DNA from: Rhododendron vialii
Lineage: Eukaryota; Streptophyta; Magnoliopsida; Ericales; Ericaceae
DNA: 64,000 bases
Direction: 5' to 3'
NCBI RefSeq assembly: GCF_030253575.1
Contig: NC_080563.1
Location: 35,759,001-35,823,000, forward strand
This document shows positions 35,538 through 46,500 of this stretch, in pieces. How positions within the stretch are numbered: position 1 is the first letter of the stretch; every line of letters starts with the position of its first letter. Below the pieces are notes generated by a model. That model worked only from the letters and a program-made list of their open reading frames with translations, was not told where the DNA came from and did no database searches. The position numbers were made by a program, and so were the translations under genes.

Positions 35538-37007
35538 ATCAACATTTCTCCAAATCATTCATACATAATGACGTATTTGGTGAGGTTTTCAACTCCATGC
35601 ATGCAGCAGCACAATCAGAGTTTCAAAAAATATCACAGGGGCGTCAAGATAGTGACAATATTATCGATCTCTTTCTTTCTTTAGAGTTGTTGCAGTAGCT
35701 AGCTGCTCTTAATATATTAATAATTACATAACACCTATTTTCTCTTTTGGTCTTAATCAGCTAAAGAATTACATCCGCCTATTCTATACTATATAGTATT
35801 GCAGAGAACTCTGAGAGCACCAAGTGGTGTGAATTGATCAGGTTGTTATGAGAATCGTAAGTAAAACACGTGACATTGTTAGATGACATCAAAGATATTC
35901 CATAAGTCTTGTCGCCTGTGAAATCATCATGATTTGAAGTTATTATATTTCCATCGTCATAGAAACATGATCGCATTAGTGAGATCTCTGTGAACCCTAA
36001 ATGCCAAAAACGGCATCAACGAATGATCTGTCGTTTCTGTACCAAAAATGTAATTTATAAAACAACGAATTAACTATTATTCCAAAGAATAACGGTTAGG
36101 TCCAGGATCGTTTGCGGGGAATAAAAAGCTAAGTTTCCAAACTAGTCTAAACTACAAGGGGTGCGAGTTTTTAAAAATGAAGCGAAGGGGGTGTAGTTGA
36201 AAAACGGGCAAAGTACAAAGGGTGTCTCTGAAATTTACGCTAATTTTATCCAAGAGTGTGCAAGAACCAAGAAGTGCCACCATCTTAATGTGATAATAGT
36301 GCACTAAATTTGATTATTGTTGAAAGAGAAAAGATTGGTTCTTGATTATTCAAAAGCCAAAATTTAGTTATTGGTTAAAGGGTTGCTAAGCTTGACTATA
36401 CCATTGTGAGTCATATTTTAGACCAACACTTGCTAATTTTAGAAATCTTTAGTTATGGTTATGCAATTGGAGACACACTAAAGTCTAAGGAACACCAGCT
36501 TAAGAGATCATCAAGAGAATGGTACGTGGGAATTAAAACAAAACAGTGAGGGTGGTAATCCGAATAAGAAGACGTTTCTGTCAGCACAGTCAAATGAGGC
36601 TTGTTCGTTTTGGGTTTTAAAGGAGGTTTGAGTGGAGAGAGATAGATAAAATGTATTGGGAACCGTGCACAGAGATTTTAAAGCCCCCAACCGAACAAGC
36701 TCATGGTGATATCAGACAATGGAAAAGTACTGTATTGCCCAAGGAGCTGCGGTCAACCAGGACATATAGCAAAGTACTGTATTGCCCAAGGAGCCAGAGG
36801 AAATCATGAGTACAGCAAATATTTTTGGGATAAAAGAAATACCTTTTGTAATTGGTAATTATGTGCATATGAGAAACATCGTTTAGAACGGACTGTACTT
36901 TCAATTTGTTAATTCGATAACTGTTCATATTGTAGCTCATCTTTCTATCGTTATTTTTTGTATGCGTATTCATCGCCAATAGTTTAAAATCCTGGCTCAA
37001 CCCCTAG
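35538..37007. other. Spacer between NIP copies
   Basis: No gene recognised. A short zinc-knuckle-like stretch is noted separately at 36716-36830. The rest is AT-rich unique-looking sequence. Confidence 0.4.
36716..36830 (+). other. Possible retrotransposon zinc-knuckle scrap, internally repeated
   Basis: One frame reads YCPRSCGQPGHIAKYCIAQ, close to the CCHC knuckle of gag (one residue too many between the first cysteines). The words TACTGTATTGCCCAAGGAGC occur twice (36729 and 36776), as if a part was duplicated. No other gag or pol sequence is near. Confidence 0.35.
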
Positions 37008-39017
37008 TCATACTACATTCAAAATGTTCTTAATATTCCGAAGTCGAGTGGTATCATAAGAGGGCTCAGTATACAACTCATTAACGTATATGATTTTAGT
37101 GCTTTCCTTTGATTTTTTTGGCTTGGGTACCCGGAGAACACCATAAACCAAGGTCGCAGTTGCGGCTCCAAGGACAGGGCCTACGACATAGACCCATACG
37201 TCCTTATATTCATCGGCAACGATAGCAGGGCCTATACTCCTCGCAGGGTTCATTGCAGCTCCAGTAATTTCCCTGCAAACATTTGGATGAAATTAACTTA
37301 GTTGTATCCACTGTCGTTCTCCTATCTGGCCGAACAAATTTGAGCAAGATTATTGTTATTCGATGGTTATGAAATGCCTTGATGAGAAAGAAATTGTCGT
37401 GGAAGTTCATTTACCCGGCAACGATGATATTAAACGCCAGTGTAGCTCCAATTGCAACTCCTGAGAGCGTTTTGTGCTGTTTTTATCATTTTCAAGATGG
37501 AAATCAATGTACATATATATATGTAATTCCACGAAGAGGGTGTAAGATCATACCGCTCTGTGATCAGTGGCGATCCCGGAAGAAGTGAAAGTTAGGAGAA
37601 AAGTGATGATGTACTCCCAAGCAACAGCTTGTAGAGGAGTAGTTGAGCTGGAGTACTGAGTAGAGCGGGCTTTATATCGGGTTGGTGATGGAACGGTACT
37701 CTAAGGTTTAGGCATGCTAGTGTCGAACCAATCAGCTGGGCCAAAATATACGAGGGCGCCTGCATCCCAATTCCAACTTGTTAAGACTATGTCCTTCATC
37801 CACTCTAGTAGTCGAGTTTTCACCCACTCTCGTAGCCAAAATATATACTCGAAAAACTTCATAGAAAAACGTTCACAATCTAGCGTTGGTAGAACTATAT
37901 TCGTCGTGCATGGGCCGAAATTAAATGAATACAGTGATGTCAGTAAATTGCACTACAATCTGTAACGTTTTTTGTGCTTAGGAAACTACTTACAGTGATT
38001 TATATATGGATGAGATTAATTCCTAATGTGACCCACGAGACACCGTCGTCGTTGAATGGATACTGTACCCTTCAACTTTGAATCTTTATATTGATGATGA
38101 CATTCTCTGTGAGAACTACGAAATGAACGTTAATATCCCAAAACCGGACAAAATTGGACCAAACTGGATAGGTTCACGCTGGACCTGAGCTCCGTCCCTT
38201 CATATTTTTTTTTGCACTCTTTGCTAACCTAAAGAGGTTATCCTTCTTCAAAGATCAATAGACAATAGAAAATTTACCCGCCCCAAAAAAAGAGAGTGGA
38301 TAATGGAAAAAAATGTTACATGTTTCCATGGTAACCTCCCAGCAACAGCGAAGCCGATGGTGGCTGCAGGGTTGACATAGGCACCCGAGATATGCCCAAG
38401 AGAATATTTAACCACCATCAAAGCCAGACCCCAAACCATTGCTGTTCCCACAATTGTAAGCGGGTTTTCTCTGTAGGCGAGGGCCGAGGCGCAACCCACA
38501 AACACGAAAATGTAAGTTCCCAACATCTCTGCAACAATCTGTTTACACAAACCAATAACTCTGTTGTTAGTAGATGGACATATAGTAAGAAGTTGGTTAT
38601 AGATGTGTAATGGATTTGGCTTCTCGACGGTCTGGGTTTGGGCTGCAGAGAGCAGTAGTTCTTGTAAATCTTGATCCTCCAAAAGTGTTTTCAATGGTTC
38701 AAATTTGTTTTATGAGTCTTTTAACAAATCTGAATCATTGATTGCCGAGATGGACAACCGAAATGCAACTTTTTCCTGTAGACCGCAGAAAAGTTGGATC
38801 TATTTGTAATCAATGCTGAGTTTTCGAGACAAACCTTCTGGAACATACTCAGAGAAACGGCGGTACTGTGAGTGGCTGATTCTTGGGCATTTCTTGGTTT
38901 TCCTTCTTCTTCGAAAGAGAGTTCACTAAACCAACTGTTTTTCAGGGGAAGGGTAACGATTTCAAATGAAAGTGCTCGATCCATGAGTGGTGTTGGAACT
39001 ATTCTGGAACTTTCCAT
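37008..39017 (-). pseudogene. NIP aquaporin copy with a 1-bp frameshift
   Basis: All five exons are present with good splice sites: 39017-38835, 38538-38320, 37759-37554, 37476-37415 and 37272-37008. Exons 1, 2, 4 and 5 encode normal NIP parts: TM1-TM2 ([32 protein letters not shown]), first loop ISGAYVNPAATIGFAV, TM5 (GVAIGATLAFNIIVAG), second loop [12 protein letters not shown] and TM6. Exon 3 is 206 nt where the neighbouring copy has 207. One base is missing in 37636-37662, between the CCCGCTCTACTCAG block and CAAGCTGTTGC, so the frame is lost in the TM3-TM4 linker and the second NPA box would not be made. Otherwise very similar to the intact copy. It may be a recent pseudogene; a sequencing or assembly error is the alternative. 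Confidence 0.8.
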
Positions 39018-39320
39018 GAGGCTTTGCCTTTTGAAGTGCTAGCAAATTAAAGTACTTTTTAAAGAGAATTAACAGTTCAAAATATTGTACCATTACCAGG
39101 TCAAAATATTCTTCTTTTGGTTCGCTCCTTGCCATCCCTGGTTTTTGTTCTCTCTCGGATTCTACGTGGCAAATGATTATCTCGTGGCTTTGCTTTCGTT
39201 GTGATGCCGTCTTTTCTAGAATCCGTTTAAACTCTGTATTATGTTTCAGAGGTTATTAATTTTTTCTTCACCGCTAAAAAAAACAGGTCAAAAGTACTTA
39301 ATTAAATGTTAGGGAACCTC

Positions 39321-39353
<33 letters not shown>

Positions 39354-41189
39354 TGTTTTTTTTTGGGGGTGGGGGGTGGGTTTGGAATGTGATTTCTGAT
39401 TCTGATGCCTTTAGATACCCATTAATAATTTCTAATGTTTGGACTAGAAAATCAGTGCTGAGAAATAGTAAGAAATGCTGATAGATAATTTCTCTTAATG
39501 TTTCCTATCAAGTCAAAATCTTTTGAAGAGGATTCTCTTAATTCAACCATGTTCTGTTTCTCACAGAAAATGGCGAGATTGGGTTAAAGTCGGCGAGGAC
39601 CGAACTTTATTTGTTGCGTACCTTTAAGAACACAGAAATTATCCTTCAGAATACAAACAATTATATCACCCATTTCACAAACACTCTTACGCAACGGTGT
39701 GCTTGGGTTCTACTATACACTTATGTCTTTATGTATAAAAGCGGGCGTGGTTATAGATTTATTCATAATCTGCCATAGTCAAGGATCATCATGCACTTTC
39801 TACGATTACAAATGCTGATGGCCGGTGATATGGAGACGTCGCATATTTATCAGGAAAGTAAGCGATGTAGTCTACGAGTTAGCAACTTATGTAGTTTGTA
39901 ACGCTTTCGATTTTTTCTCTAGTGTTCCTTCTCATATTTTTACCACTTTTATCTGAAAGACTGCAGTACCCCAAGCTGTGATGACAACTCTGATCAGTAT
40001 AAATAATCTAGATTCCCTGTGAATTTAAAAATAAATGAAGATAACAATTTCATACTCTATAAAAAAGAAATAGGGCAATTTCATCTGTTGCCGGGTAACG
40101 TATTACATTTCCAGCGACAGGGATAGATTATTCTGTTATGATGCAAGGCTCAATTTAGATTTTAATTTCACATTCAACGCTGGTCATTTGAAAGAAACTA
40201 TCTAATACAGGTACTACTCCTATAATATTTGGGAAGATTAGTTTAGTTTTAATTTAACTTAATTCAAATTGGCTCATATTTGTCTTTTTACTAAGTTTCA
40301 TAGTTTTGGGTCTAAATATTTGACTAAAAACTAAAAAGAGTCACTGACAAACCAACTAGGCAACTTTTTTTTTTTCTCTCTGCTCAACAAAGATTTTTTT
40401 TATTAATCATTAAAAGGATTTATAATGATTAAAAGGAACGCGGGCACAACAGCATCACAACCAAAGCCAAAAATCCCAACTAGGTTGACACCAAAAGCAA
40501 GGATAATCATATGCCACCCATGCCCCCGAGGAAAGAACAATAGGTGGCAGGATGCCAACCAAGGAAGCAAAACCAAAATCCAATAAATAATGAAGTAAGA
40601 TTACATGAACAAAAACTCCCAGCTAGCTAGCCACAGAATATGTAAATATAGGACCAGCAACAGCAGTCAGTACGTGACATCTCCAATGTAGGTAGCAGCA
40701 ACCAATCTGGAACAACAAAACCATCGAGTACTTGACATGGTGACATCAGAATACAGATATAGATCCTCCTCATCAGGTAAACCAAAGAAAACTCACCCAA
40801 GTAGACCCAAAGAGCCAGCCCAAAACTAGAAAACTAGCAACATGTGGAATGAGAGGGGAAGAAGAGAAAAAAAAAAGAAGGGGTGGAAGAGATGGACGAG
40901 ATCTTTAACGAAGAACGTGAAGGCAGAAGGGCAGTAGAGATGGACCGGAGGTGAGGGATAAAATCAACAGACGGTGAAAGGGAGCGAAGGTTCAGAAGAG
41001 AGGAGACAACGAAGGGCCTGAATCTCTTTTGTTTTGTTTTGGTAACTTAAGATTTTATTAAGCAACCATTACAGGATCAAAGGGGCATACCCCAGCAAAA
41101 ACAACCAAACAAGACACAGCCTTGTTGACTGCCATAGTCCAACCACAGCGACTAAGAAAAATAGAAACTAACAACCAATTACAACTGAA
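39018..41189. other. Spacer, partly repeat-derived
   Basis: No gene recognised. It contains a TTTTG-type simple repeat (39328-39362) and, at 40390-41060, A-rich sequence with repeated themes (TTTATTAATCATTAAAAGGA; AAGATTTTATTAAGCAACC) that look like 3' parts of non-LTR elements in minus orientation. This assignment is weak. Confidence 0.35.
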
Positions 41190-41320
41190 GACCAAGGGGT
41201 TGGCCTAGTGATTGTGGCATCCTTGACTAGGAAAAATGCTTGGGTTTGAGTCTTATCGCTAGCTATGAATTGCAGCACCCCTTCCCCTATCCCTTCCTAT
41301 CGATTAACAAAAAAAAAAAT
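41190..41320 (+). mobile_element. SINE, 131 bp, complete
   Basis: A-box region GGTTGGCCTAGTG, B box GGGTTTGAGTC, a C-rich tail and a final run of A. Flanked by the 15-bp duplication CCAATTACAACYGAA (41175-41189 and 41321-41335, one mismatch). Confidence 0.88.
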
Positions 41321-41739
41321 CCAATTACAACCGAATCACAACTAAACTAGGCACAAGAAGAAGATCAAGGCCCAACAAATGTTTTGAAGAAAATAAAGAG
41401 AAGAGGACTCCGGGAAAAGAACAGAATCACTTTATATCCACTATCCAAAGCAAGGTATTTCTCATATTTACATTGCACTGAAAATTTTTCATCTACGTGT
41501 TGGGAAGAAGAAACTCCTCAATAAATAATCTTGAGAAGTTTTTAAAACAGTTGATTACTTGCTAATTGAGTTTGGGGATCATCCAAAATGCTGCAAATTC
41601 TGTAGGCAGTCCATGCAAACTAACGTGCTGTATTTCACTATGGGAAATCTGGACTTAGATTCTGGATTGGCAGGGCTGCAGGGTGTACAATGAGTGGCCC
41701 AACTAGACCTACTGAAGTGGCGGATGGGTTGGCAATTCA

Positions 41740-41925
41740 AACCTCGGAAACAAGTGATTTGGGACTGTATACCTTTTGCCGTCATGTGGACTGTGTTGAA
41801 TAAAAGGAATGCTTATGTTTTTGAAATGAAAATTTCCTAATAGGGAGGAGACTTTGGAACTGATCAAACTCGGAGTGGCTTTTTGGGTTAGAGCCAAGTG
41901 GGGGTCGAGCGATTATTCAGTCAAT
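41740..41925 (+). pseudogene. LINE fragment (region after the reverse transcriptase)
   Basis: Frames read WDCIPFAVMWTVLNKRNAYV and, after stops, LELIKLGVAFWVRAKW, typical of the stretch between the zinc-binding domain and RNase H of plant LINEs. Broken by several stops. No end structures found; the rest to 42640 has no recognised function. Confidence 0.6.
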
Positions 41926-42734
41926 CTTTTTATATTTAGGCTGAGCAATATCATAGAATCTGTTCAGTCTAGTACTCTGGTGGGTTGTGATTAAGCCAAG
42001 GTTGTGAACGGTTGGAGGTTGCTCCGATGCTGCTGTTGCTGCTATCAAAACTACATTCATTTTGGTTCGATATTACTACTGCTTTAGTCAATTCATCGTG
42101 ATACACTTGAATTCTTGTGGCTATTTTTGTTCTTTGATATTCCTGATACGTATATGTTAGTTCATGGAAACACAATTTTGTGATATCCTTGCTACTACTA
42201 CTGATACCAAATCAGAGGGTGCAGCTGCTGCTTGTGAAGCGGTGTTGTTTTTTATGAAGGTGTTTTTACCCGTCGAGATGTATGTGTTTCTACTAAAGAT
42301 GCTGCAAAGTTAACATTACTTTTGAGTCTGGACTCTGGGATCTGATTTGTTGCTTATGCTGGGGTTGTCTTCTCTAAATTCTGTTGCTTTTGACAAAATC
42401 TATACAGTGGTGTTCTATAATTCTATTGGTTATGTATCAGCTGCTACTTTGCTCCATTTCTGTATTTCTAGGTTGGCTTCTCACCAACCTATTGTTTCTT
42501 TCCAGGCTTTGGGCAGCATGCTTCTCGCCCGTGCTCCTTTTAGTCTTTGTATAATTCATATTCTATTGATTAACAAAAACACGAAAATTATCAATCAACA
42601 ACTATGAGAAGTTTTCAATCTCACGAAAACACAAAATCCTCATACTATGTTAAACTTGGAGAATTCTCAAAGTTACAAACAACATTTATTACACAAGCGT
42701 CTCTATGACGAAAATGAACGAGTAATGTGGCGTA

Positions 42735-43165
42735 TCACTATTAAATCATTACCCCCCAAGTTAAACTGGTGCTTGTTATTGCACCAGGAGCTGTTGCACC
42801 AGGTGCCAAAGCATGAGTGTTTTGTATCCATTGAGAAAAGATGGGTTGTAATTGTATAGCGGTATCTGGAAATATATCTTGGAGACGCCTTGAAGCGCTC
42901 ATGGTATCATTATGAATATACAAATCAAAACTGTGAAAGCCTAAAAATATACATATCCAGTTGAGGTGTGATATGATTGCATCGCGATGTCTAAGGACAC
43001 AATCTAACAGATCGTTGTATCGAGTAGTTGGATTATAGTCTCTTACCATAAAAATGGCTGCATCATCTTTGCATAAATTAATGAGATGTCGTGGCCGAGC
43101 CCTATACTCACAACGATAGTTGAGTCCCATAGATGGCTCCAACAATGGTCCTAATCCCCATATAT
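42735..43165 (-). other. Nuclear plastid DNA insertion: piece of psaA
   Basis: Minus strand gives [58 protein letters not shown] and TSLTWG, the photosystem I A1 subunit. Just upstream a second piece (TIVGA next to YGTQLSL) is also psaA, with about 50 bases missing between the blocks. Several differences look like C-to-T decay (LLDR to LLDC, HSFG to HSFD, WVC to WIC). The open frame is a relic, not a gene. It sits just beyond the last exon of the intact NIP gene. Confidence 0.88.
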
Positions 43166-43261
43166 ACGAACATGCCAGGCAAAGCACAAAACACAGAGGG
43201 GTTTAGATTTGGATTTTCCCTAGCTATGGTAGAGACTGAGGATGGATATATAACATGTCGC

Positions 43262-43262
<1 letters not shown>

Positions 43263-43299
<37 letters not shown>

Positions 43300-43485
43300 T
43301 AAACAAACCAAATCACGCAAAATCCGCGAATCATGATACTCCATATCCCATTAAACGTAACTTGTTTTTAAAAAGCAAGGGTATAAAAGTAGTTTATGGA
43401 GTGGTGATCTCAGGCATATGGTTTTAATAGATGTTTGGGCTGATATACAAAGAGGCATGGTTTTATCTACTAAAAGTTGAGCCTT

Positions 43486-43529
<44 letters not shown>
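43263..43529. repeat. Paired GA and CT microsatellites
   Basis: (GA)n at 43263-43296 and (CT)n at 43487-43529, about 190 bp apart and inverse to each other, immediately 3' of the intact NIP gene. They could pair as a stem in a transcript that runs on. Confidence 0.85.
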
Positions 43530-43534
<5 letters not shown>

Positions 43535-43562
43535 TTTGGCTGGTACACAACGAGGCGTCAGG

Positions 43563-46500
43563 CTAAACATTCAGAACTTTTCTAAATTTCTCAATATGAG
43601 AGGCTTGTTGATAAGAGGGATATTGATAAGATGGGTTCGGTTCAGTATAAAGATTATTGAATATGACTTTGGTGCTTTCCTTTGGTTGCTGATCCGGCTC
43701 CGGTAACCGGAGTGTACCGTATACCAAGGTTGCAGTTGTGGCTCCAAGGAGAGGGCCTACGATATAGACCCATAGGTCCTTATATTCGCCGGCAACAACG
43801 GCAGGGCCTATACTCCTCGCAGGGTTCATCGCGGCTCCAGAAATATCCCTGCAACATTTGGATGAATTAGCTAGTTATAAACACTAGGTTGTTATTTCAA
43901 TGCGATCAAAATATGGTAAGGATGACAAATGTAGGTATGTTTACTAAGACACACGGACTGTGAAGTATGTTGGAGTTTTTCAAAATAAAATTGGATTTTA
44001 GTTTGGAATTTTTGGAAAAGTACTAAATGAGGATATTGTGAAAGGTTGCTACACTTTTTCGCATGAGTTGTGACTTTATGTAAATGATTGTAACACCCAT
44101 TAAATTGGGGTGTGTTCATTTGGAAAGATGTGATTGTTAGGAAGGGATATGAATCATAGGATGCCTCCAAGAGGCATGACCCTTCCTAATTAATTGTTTA
44201 AAGGATGTCTACTAATAGGCATGCTCCTCTCTATTAATTGTCTTTGAAAGACATGATCTTTCCTAATTGGTGTCTTCAAAGGACATGACCATTTCTTATG
44301 GTTGTTTACTAGAGTAACAACCTTTCATACAAGGGTGCTTATAAGTTTATAAATAGGCCATTTGTAAAGTCATTCAAGGGGCTGAAAATTTCATACTGAA
44401 TTGCTCTCTTTTTCTCTACACATTCTCTTCCTAGAAATGGCAAATTGATATTCTGTTATATCTCAAAATAGAGTATCAATTCTTGGTTCTTCTACATTTG
44501 CTTAGCGGATATTCTGTCTGTCTTCGTTTGTGCAAACGCGGACAGAAAGAACCTAGAGTTCGGATTCGATTTATCTTGAAGGCGGATTTGCTGTAACTCG
44601 GTGCACACTTATGGTGGGGGCAAATACTGTCTTTAGGAAAGCGTTTTCTTAACGTGACTCGAATGCTTCTACCGTTCCAAATCTCTCAAGCGATGCCATC
44701 ACTTTCATCATTTTGAAGACCGGATTTCCAACAAAGTACGGATACGGAATATGAGCACATTAAAATATATATACAGTGAAACGGAGAAAGTCGGGAAAAA
44801 AAAATGGATACGAGGACACAGCTAGGATAAGTCAAAGTAAGAAAATATTTTTGTAATTTTTGGGACTGTATTAGGAGTATTAATTGCAAGAATGTTGAGA
44901 AACTAAATTTTTTTTTGTCGAAAAGTGTTGTACACAAATTTACTTGGTTGTTGAAATTCAATTTTATCGAACATGTGTATAACATAAGAAGGAAATTAGA
45001 AAGAGATTCAAAAAAAAAAGATGATCATGTTATTCTCATCTAACTATATTTCCTCCCTGGAACACAAGTGAAGTATTCGATATCTGTACTTATTCGTATT
45101 TGTCAATTTTACTCGAATATTTGCCACCATCTTAATTCTATAAAGGTTTTGACTTTGTCATAAGCCAGTTATTCTTGCGACCGGTATCTTTTTTGACATT
45201 TCTAGTAGGGGTGTATACGGTCCGAATTGGTCCGGTTCTCTAGAAAACCAGTAACCAGACCATGCCATTTCAAACGGTTTTAAAAAATTGGGAACCAGAA
45301 CCTAATCAATATATGCATGGAACCTAACCAAAACCAAACCACAAGACCGGTTCGGTTTTGGTTTGGTTCCGGTTCTATCCAATAAGCATCCAAACACTTA
45401 TTCACAAAATATGAACTCATAAAATTAAAAAAATAGGAAGATAATCTGTTGGAATAGGAAAGGAAGGAAGAAAATAAAAGCTTTTCTAATAAATGAAATT
45501 TCATCTCTAAATAAATTAAGTTTAGCAAGGAAAATATTAACCTACCAAATTCAAATACATATTTAATTACACACACATATGTATATCTATATTTATCTTA
45601 GTTTTAAACGGTTCAGTTCGGTTCTAACTACGGTTCATTAATTGAGAATCAGTAACCGAATCAAAATTAACGGTTTTTATTTTTTTGGAACCATAACCTG
45701 ACCGTAAAACCGCAAAACCGGACTAAATAGGACGGTTCGATCAGGATCGGAATGATTTTACTATTCGGACGATTTTTTTGAACACTCCTAATTTCTAGCT
45801 TTAAATTCTGAAGGTCTAAAGGATCGTTAGGCCACGGGACATACATTATTCAAAAAATATCTGATACTTCAAAAATAATAAAACAAAGTCAATATTGTCA
45901 ATACTTCTAAGATACGTTTTTGCGAATATTCGAGGAGTATCAATAGCATATGATGTAGAAGTATCTATGCATCACATCAACCAGATATGTCTGTATAACT
46001 CTCTCGTATTGGTGTTTGACAAGTGTCAGACTTATATACGCTCCAGATACATGTTGTACATGCCCAAAAACGTGTTATTTGATTTCTTTAGCCAAATATG
46101 TTAGGAACATATTAGGAGAACAAGCTAGAATACTAAAGATTTGGAAAAGTCAAAAGAATGCGTTTTTAAAAAGTGGCGGCATTGTATAAATCGTTAGGGA
46201 AATGATTTTCACATTCTCTTTTTTAATTAGAACACTTTATTTTTTGTCTTTTAGTGAAGTTTTTGTATTCATTTTTTCACTAGAAAATGAGTGCCATAAT
46301 AAATAAAAAGGTGTGAAAATCATTTTCCGTTTTATCTGCACTAAAAGTTCTTGAAAAATTACTTGGCAAATGTTGATTTTATGTTTAGGTTAAATTATCT
46401 GCATTGTTGTCCTCAATTTCACAGAAATTAAATTTTCGATTTTATATGAATTTTTTATATATCTGTTTACACCCGTTTTTGGCACCAAATCTTGGACTAG

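Noticed and set aside
42741-43187. 148-codon frame that looks like a photosystem gene
   Set aside because: It is a decayed plastid psaA insertion joined to unrelated sequence, not a nuclear gene.
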